DNA from: an uncultured Clostridia bacterium
GTDB lineage: Bacteria; Bacillota; Clostridia; Oscillospirales; Acutalibacteraceae
DNA: 64,000 nucleotides
Direction: 5' to 3'
Assembly: GCA_947168445.1 (NCBI GenBank)
Contig: CAMVLW010000001.1
Coordinates: 1-64,000 of the forward strand
Below are positions 59,617 through 64,000 of the stretch, piece after piece. A program made the translations under genes and the position numbers. Below the pieces are notes generated by a model. The model made no database searches and was not told the DNA's origin. It saw only the letters and a program-made list of their open reading frames with translations. Within the stretch, counting starts at the first letter, position 1. Every line of letters starts with the position of its first letter.

Positions 59617-60286
59617 AGCCCATCAACTCCAACGCTTCGCGTGCCGCCTGCTGCTCCGCTTCCTTTTTGCTGCGCCCGCCGCCTTTGCCAATCACATTGC
59701 TGTTGAGGTGCACCTCAAAGACAAAGTGCTTGTTGTGGTCGGGACCGCTCTCCGAAACGAGCACATATTGCAGCCTTTCTCCGGGATTCTTCTGAATAAT
59801 CTCCTGAAGGGTGGTTTTGTAATCCTTGACCCGTTTTTTCTTTTGGTTTTGAATGGCGGGAACGACAAAATTGAGAATGTGCTTTGCGGCAGGCTCAATG
59901 CCGCCGTCAATGTAAATCGCCGCAATCAGCGCTTCAAATGCGTCGGAAACAATCGACGGACGCTGTGCGCCGCCGTTGTGCCGCTCGCCCTTGCTCAATT
60001 GCAAGTAGCTGCCCAGCTGAATCTGCTTGGCAAAGTCAAAAAGCGACTTTTCGCAGACAAGCGAAGCGCGCAGCTTGGTAAGCTCGCCCTCCGGCAACTC
60101 CGGGCAATTTTTGAAAATATAATCGCTGACGACAATCGACAGCACCGCGTCGCCCAAAAATTCGAGCCGCTCGTTATATCGAATGTGCTGCGACTTGCGC
60201 TCGTTCGCATAGGACGAATGGGTCAGCGCCGTCGTCAGCAGCTCTTTGTTTTTAAAATGATAACCGATTTTATCTTCCAGTTCCAT
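59612..60286 (-). CDS. rnc: Ribonuclease III
   Basis: 224 aa. Signature NERLEFLGDAVLSIVVSDYIF with catalytic acidic residues, ALIAAIYIDGGIE, and a C-terminal double-stranded RNA-binding domain ending GGGRSKKEAEQQAAREAL. It processes rRNA and structured RNAs. Eleven bases follow the plsX stop; acpP, often between them, is absent. Confidence 0.97.
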   Translation of the reverse strand: MELEDKIGYHFKNKELLTTALTHSSYANERKSQHIRYNERLEFLGDAVLSIVVSDYIFKNCPELPEGELTKLRASLVCEKSLFDFAKQIQLGSYLQLSKGERHNGGAQRPSIVSDAFEALIAAIYIDGGIEPAAKHILNFVVPAIQNQKKKRVKDYKTTLQEIIQKNPGERLQYVLVSESGPDHNKHFVFEVHLNSNVIGKGGGRSKKEAEQQAAREALELMGY

Positions 60287-60297
60287 GCATGTCTCCG

Positions 60298-61290
60298 TTA
60301 TTTTAATGAAGTGGAAATTTCATCTATCGCGTGCGCCTCAACGTAGTCCTTGCAGAGACCGATTGCGTTCTTGATGGTGCGCGCCTTGGCGTCGCCGTGC
60401 GCCTTGAACACCGGCTTGGACGAACCGAGAATCGGCGCGCCGCCGTAGGTGTTGTAATCAAAGCGGGTTTTCATTGCCTTTAAGTCCTTTAAAAGCAGAC
60501 CCGCAGCAAGCTTGCCCTTTACGCTGCCCGCGAACATGTTTTTAATCTCTTTCATCAGAACCGCCGCAACACCCTCGTAGGTTTTGAGAATCATGTTGCC
60601 AATGAAGCCGTCGCAGACAACAACGTCGCACACACCCTTGGGAATATCACGACCCTCAACATTGCCGATAAAGTTGAGATTGCTCTCTTTGAGAATCTTG
60701 TAGGTTTCGCGGTACAGCTCGGTGCCCTTGTGCTCCTCTGTGCCGACATTGGCAAGTCCCACACGCGGGTTGTCCATTTTCATGACCTTCTGCATGTAAA
60801 CAGAACCCATCACGGCAAACTGACGCAGCATTTCGGGACGGCACTCCACATTTGCGCCGCCGTCAACAAGCATAAAACAGCCCGTTGCGGACGGAAGCAC
60901 CGGCGCAAACGCCGGGCGCTTGATTCCCTTGATTCGCTTTACCGCCAAGGTTGCGCCCACGCACAGCGCGCCGCTGTTGCCCGCGCTGATGAAAGCGTCG
61001 CCTCTGCCCTCGCTGAGCAGGCGCAGTCCGGCGCCCATGGAGCTGTCCTTTTTTGCTTTGAGCACGCTTTCGGCGGAATCGTGCATGGTGAGAATGTCGT
61101 CGCAGTTTTCGATTTCTATTTTGTCGAGAGAAATGCTGTTTTGCTCCGCCACATTTCTGATGACGCTCTCCTTGCCCGTGAGAATAATTTCCACACCGTG
61201 CTCCTGCACCGCGTCGGCGCAGCCCTTGATGATTTCCAGCGGCGCGTTGTCGCCGCCGAATGCGTCAACAATGATTTTAATCGTATCCAT
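60298..61290 (-). CDS. plsX: Phosphate acyltransferase PlsX
   Basis: 330 aa. IIVDAFGGDNAP opening, ISAGNSGALCVGATL, VDGGANVECRPE and VCDGFIGNMILKTYEG are family signatures. It makes acyl-phosphate for phosphatidic acid synthesis. ATG at 61290 follows GGTGA; the trmFO stop is just upstream. Confidence 0.96.
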   Translation of the reverse strand: MDTIKIIVDAFGGDNAPLEIIKGCADAVQEHGVEIILTGKESVIRNVAEQNSISLDKIEIENCDDILTMHDSAESVLKAKKDSSMGAGLRLLSEGRGDAFISAGNSGALCVGATLAVKRIKGIKRPAFAPVLPSATGCFMLVDGGANVECRPEMLRQFAVMGSVYMQKVMKMDNPRVGLANVGTEEHKGTELYRETYKILKESNLNFIGNVEGRDIPKGVCDVVVCDGFIGNMILKTYEGVAAVLMKEIKNMFAGSVKGKLAAGLLLKDLKAMKTRFDYNTYGGAPILGSSKPVFKAHGDAKARTIKNAIGLCKDYVEAHAIDEISTSLK

Positions 61291-61291
61291 A

Positions 61292-62608
61292 TCAGTCACC
61301 AATATTCTCTGAAAGAAATTTATCTAATGAAGCAAGCGCACGCTCTGCATAAGCTGCCGCGCGTTCGCGCTTGTCTCTCGGACGGTTTTGCAGTTCGGGA
61401 AGCACGCCGAAATTCGCGCCCATCGGCTGAAATTTTTTGACGGTTGGGTCGGCAATATAGCGCGACAAAGCGCCAATCATGGTGTCCGCCGGAAGCGTGA
61501 GAGTTTCAAGACCGTTCACAAGCCTTGCGGCGTTCAGTCCTGCCATAATGCCGGACGCGGCGCTTTCCATGTAACCCTCAACGCCGGTGATTTGTCCGGC
61601 GAAAAACAGGGTGTTATTTTCCTTTACGGAAAAATCAGAGTTCAGCACCTGCGGCGAACAAAGGAAGGTGTTGCGGTGCATCACGCCATAGCGCACAAAC
61701 TCCGCGTTGTGCAGTGCGGGAATGAGCGAGAAAACGCGCTTTTGTTCGGGAAATTTCAGGTTTGTCTGGAACCCGACCAGATTATACATGGTTCCGGCGG
61801 CGTTTTCCTTGCGCAGTTGCAGCAGCGCCCACGCCCTGTGCCCGGTGCGCGGATTGATTAAACCGACAGGCTTCATCGGACCGAAGCGCAGCGTCCCTTC
61901 GCCGCGCTGCGCCAAAACCTCAACAGGCATGCAGCCTTCGTAGACCTTGGGATTGCTGACGTCAAAATCATGCAGCGGCGCACGCTCGGCGTTCACCAAT
62001 GCATTGTAAAAGATTTCATATTCCTCTTTGTTCATTGGGCAATTGATATAGTCGTCGTCACCGCCGCGGTCATAGCGCGACGCGGTGAAGGCGTAGTCCA
62101 TATCAATGCTCTCTGCGGTGACAATCGGCGCCGCCGCGTCAAAGAAGGAAAGCGAGCTGCCGAAGCGCTTTTCGATTTCCTCAGCCAATGCGTCGCTTGT
62201 CAAGGGACCTGTGGCAATCACGGTCACGCCGTCGGCGGGAATCACGGTGATTTCCTCATGCACTACGGTGATGTTTGGGTGGCTTTCAATGCCTTTTGTC
62301 ACCAAATGCGCAAAAATGTCGCGGTCAACCGCCAGTGCGCCGCCCGCGGGAACCTGACATCTGTCGGCACACTTCATCAGGAAGGAATCAAGCCGCCGCA
62401 TTTCTCCCTTCAAAAGACCTGCGGCGCTTTCAACGCGCATGGCTTTTAAGGAATTGGAACAGACCAGCTCACCGAATAAATCTGTTTTATGGGCGGGGGT
62501 GCGTTTGTGGGGCTTCATTTCAAAAAGCCGCACCGAAATGCCGCGATTGGCAAGCTGCATTGCCGCCTCGCAGCCCGCAAGCCCCGCGCCGATAACATTA
62601 ACCTTCAT
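61292..62608 (-). CDS. trmFO: Methylenetetrahydrofolate-tRNA-(uracil-5-)-methyltransferase TrmFO
   Basis: 438 aa. FAD-binding start VNVIGAGLAGCEAAMQLANRG, FEMKPHKRTPAHKT, FGELVCSNSLKA with the conserved Cys, and FGPMKPVGL. It makes 5-methyluridine 54 in tRNA using methylene-THF and FAD. Directly after topA with an 11-bp overlap, the classic Firmicutes order. Confidence 0.97.
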   Translation of the reverse strand: MKVNVIGAGLAGCEAAMQLANRGISVRLFEMKPHKRTPAHKTDLFGELVCSNSLKAMRVESAAGLLKGEMRRLDSFLMKCADRCQVPAGGALAVDRDIFAHLVTKGIESHPNITVVHEEITVIPADGVTVIATGPLTSDALAEEIEKRFGSSLSFFDAAAPIVTAESIDMDYAFTASRYDRGGDDDYINCPMNKEEYEIFYNALVNAERAPLHDFDVSNPKVYEGCMPVEVLAQRGEGTLRFGPMKPVGLINPRTGHRAWALLQLRKENAAGTMYNLVGFQTNLKFPEQKRVFSLIPALHNAEFVRYGVMHRNTFLCSPQVLNSDFSVKENNTLFFAGQITGVEGYMESAASGIMAGLNAARLVNGLETLTLPADTMIGALSRYIADPTVKKFQPMGANFGVLPELQNRPRDKRERAAAYAERALASLDKFLSENIGD

Positions 62609-64000
62609 TTTTTTCTTCCGCCTTTACCGCCTTGGTAAAGCCGCAGTCGGTGTTTGCGCAGTACAGCGTGGGCTTTTTGCCCTTCTTTTTATAGAGAATC
62701 TGACCGCACTGCGGACATCTTTCATTGGTTGGCTCGTTCCAGCTGACGAAATCGCAGTTGGGATAATTAGAGCAGCCGTAGAAAACGCGCTTGGATTTTG
62801 TATGCTTAACAATAACGTCGCCGCCGCACTTGGGACAGCTTACGCCGGTTTTTTCCACATATTTGAGAATATTTTTACATTCGGGATAGCCCGGACAGGC
62901 AATAAACTTGCCGTATCTGCCCATCTTGACGACCATTTTTCTGCCGCACTTGTCGCAGATGATGTCGGTTTCATCCTCCTTGAGTTTAAGCTTCACGCCC
63001 TCCATTTCGGCTTTGGCTTCCTTCAGGGTAGTTTCAAAATCGCCGTAGAAGTCACGCAAAAGCTGCACCCACTCCACGTCGCCGTGCTCCACCTTGTCCA
63101 AATCGTTTTCCATTTCGGCGGTGAATTTCACGTTGACAATGTCGGGAAAACGCTCCTTCATCAGCTGGGTAATCACCTCGCCCAATTCGGTCGGCACAAG
63201 GCTCTTTGCCTCGCGCTTGACATATTCGCGGCTGGTTAAGGTGGTGATGGTGGCAGCATAGGTAGAAGGTCTGCCGATGCCGTATTCCTCCAGCGTTTTA
63301 ATCAGCGACGCCTCGGTGTAGCGTGCGGGCGGCTGGGTAAAGTGCTGGTTCTTTTTGAGTTCCCTGCACTTGACAGGCATATCCTTTTGCAGCGGCGGAA
63401 GCTGAGAGGATTTTTCCTCCGCTTCGTCCTTACCCTCGACATAGAGCGCGGTAAAGCCGGGAAAGTCAACATGGTAGCCGGACGCCTTGAAGGTGTAGCC
63501 GTTCGCCATAATATCCGCCTGCGTGGTCTTTTGCACGCAATCCGCCATTTGAGAAGCGGTAAAGCGGCTCCAAATCAGCTTGTAAAGCTTATACTGGTCG
63601 GAGGACAGACTGCTTTTTACGCTGTCGGGCGTTAAGGACGGCATAGACGGTCTAATGGCTTCGTGACCGTCCTGCGCGTTGTTGCGCGACTTGAAGAAGC
63701 GCGGCTTTGGCGGCAGATACTCATCGCCGTAAGCGCCCTGAATATATTTTGTCACCTCGTCAATGGCAAACTGCGAAACGCGCAGCGAGTCGGTACGCAT
63801 ATAAGTAATCAAACCGGTGGCGCCCATGCCCTCGATATCAACGCCTTCATACAGTTCCTGCGCGACGCGCATGGTGCGGCGTGACTGGAAGCCGAGCTTC
63901 CGGGAAGCCTCCTGCTGCAAGGTGGAGGTGATGAAGGGCGGTGCGGGCGATTTTTTGCGGGTGCCGTTTTTTACCTTGGTAACGACATATTCCGCGCCCT
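62598..64000 (-). CDS. topA: DNA topoisomerase I (C-terminal part, runs off the window)
   Basis: The visible 467 codons cover the later half of the type IA core and the zinc tail. PPFITSTLQQEASRKLGF is a core motif, and GLITYMRTDSLRVSQFA contains the catalytic Tyr (YMRTDS). GIGRPSTYAATITTL follows. Three zinc repeats end the protein: CDKCGRKM..CPGYPEC, CPKCGGDV..CSNYPNC, CPQCGQIL..CANTDC. It relaxes negative supercoils. The frame stays open to the right edge, so the start lies beyond 64000. Confidence 0.97.
   Translation of the reverse strand, partial: GAEYVVTKVKNGTRKKSPAPPFITSTLQQEASRKLGFQSRRTMRVAQELYEGVDIEGMGATGLITYMRTDSLRVSQFAIDEVTKYIQGAYGDEYLPPKPRFFKSRNNAQDGHEAIRPSMPSLTPDSVKSSLSSDQYKLYKLIWSRFTASQMADCVQKTTQADIMANGYTFKASGYHVDFPGFTALYVEGKDEAEEKSSQLPPLQKDMPVKCRELKKNQHFTQPPARYTEASLIKTLEEYGIGRPSTYAATITTLTSREYVKREAKSLVPTELGEVITQLMKERFPDIVNVKFTAEMENDLDKVEHGDVEWVQLLRDFYGDFETTLKEAKAEMEGVKLKLKEDETDIICDKCGRKMVVKMGRYGKFIACPGYPECKNILKYVEKTGVSCPKCGGDVIVKHTKSKRVFYGCSNYPNCDFVSWNEPTNERCPQCGQILYKKKGKKPTLYCANTDCGFTKAVKAEEKNEG

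Noticed and set aside
1..64000. CRISPR arrays, tRNA or rRNA genes, insertion sequences, prophage
   Set aside because: I saw no regularly spaced repeats, no tRNA cloverleaf with CCA end, no transposase, and the only integrase-type gene looks like a housekeeping Xer.

Overview
The window is a chromosomal segment of a low-GC Gram-positive, spore-forming anaerobe of the class Clostridia, most likely a Ruminococcus/Oscillospiraceae-type gut organism. I infer this from the Firmicutes gene order (tig-clpP-clpX-lon-ysxC, topA-trmFO, sepF-ylmH-divIVA-ileS-lspA-rluD-type, rplS-lepB-ylqF-rnhB, miaB-ylbF-mutS-mutL-miaA), the sporulation gene yunB, the SEC-C-tagged methionine aminopeptidase, and two secreted proteins with dockerin modules. 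Almost everything is packed on the minus strand. Only the gdhA tail, the GNAT gene, xer, map and feoAB are on the plus strand. I see no tRNA, rRNA, CRISPR, insertion sequence or prophage.

Layout. 1-1929: end of glutamate dehydrogenase, a GNAT acetyltransferase with a consensus promoter, and a single Xer-type recombinase preceded by a perfect inverted repeat. 1942-4743: cwlD-radA-DUF6873 on the minus strand, with a promoter divergent from map (4833-5705). 5801-12560: the most distinctive region, a five-gene operon starting with a sigma-A promoter and a cobalamin riboswitch. It encodes a secreted DUF4430 protein with a dockerin, a secreted alpha/alpha-barrel protein with a dockerin, a membrane-anchored DUF4430 protein, an EcfT protein, and one polypeptide fusing two ECF ATPases to an S component. 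12556-15699: an EamA transporter and, divergently, feoAB. 15733-23357: tig-clpP-clpX-lon-ysxC-lysA (protein quality control plus lysine synthesis). 23362-29789: rplS-lepB-ylqF-rnhB-yraN-dipeptidase-thrC-phosphoesterase. 29813-45451: miaB-ylbF-mutS-mutL-miaA-hlyD-like-ylmE-sepF-ylmH-divIVA-ileS-lspA-rluD-type (tRNA modification, mismatch repair, cell division, isoleucyl-tRNA synthesis, lipoprotein processing). 45481-49194: rpsU, aroQ, a Xaa-Pro peptidase, efp, a zinc-ribbon protein and yunB. 49226-64000: topA-trmFO-plsX-rnc-radical SAM-smc-ftsY-rdgB-yhbY-nadD/yqeK-rsfS-leuS. topA runs off the right edge.

Main point of interest. DUF4430 resembles the C-terminal beta domain of animal transcobalamin/intrinsic factor, and the alpha/alpha-barrel resembles their N-terminal domain. 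A cobalamin riboswitch controlling such proteins together with an ECF transporter points to a Gram-positive corrinoid capture-and-import system in which the two halves of an intrinsic-factor-like binder sit on separate polypeptides. Dockerins on two of the three extracellular parts suggest docking onto a cohesin scaffold on the cell surface. Function and specificity are inferred, not shown.

Start codons were chosen from ribosome binding sites, promoters and gene overlaps, and several differ from the longest reading frame. TTG starts are frequent (xer, lysA, lepB, miaB, yunB, leuS). One radical SAM gene seems to need an ATT start.
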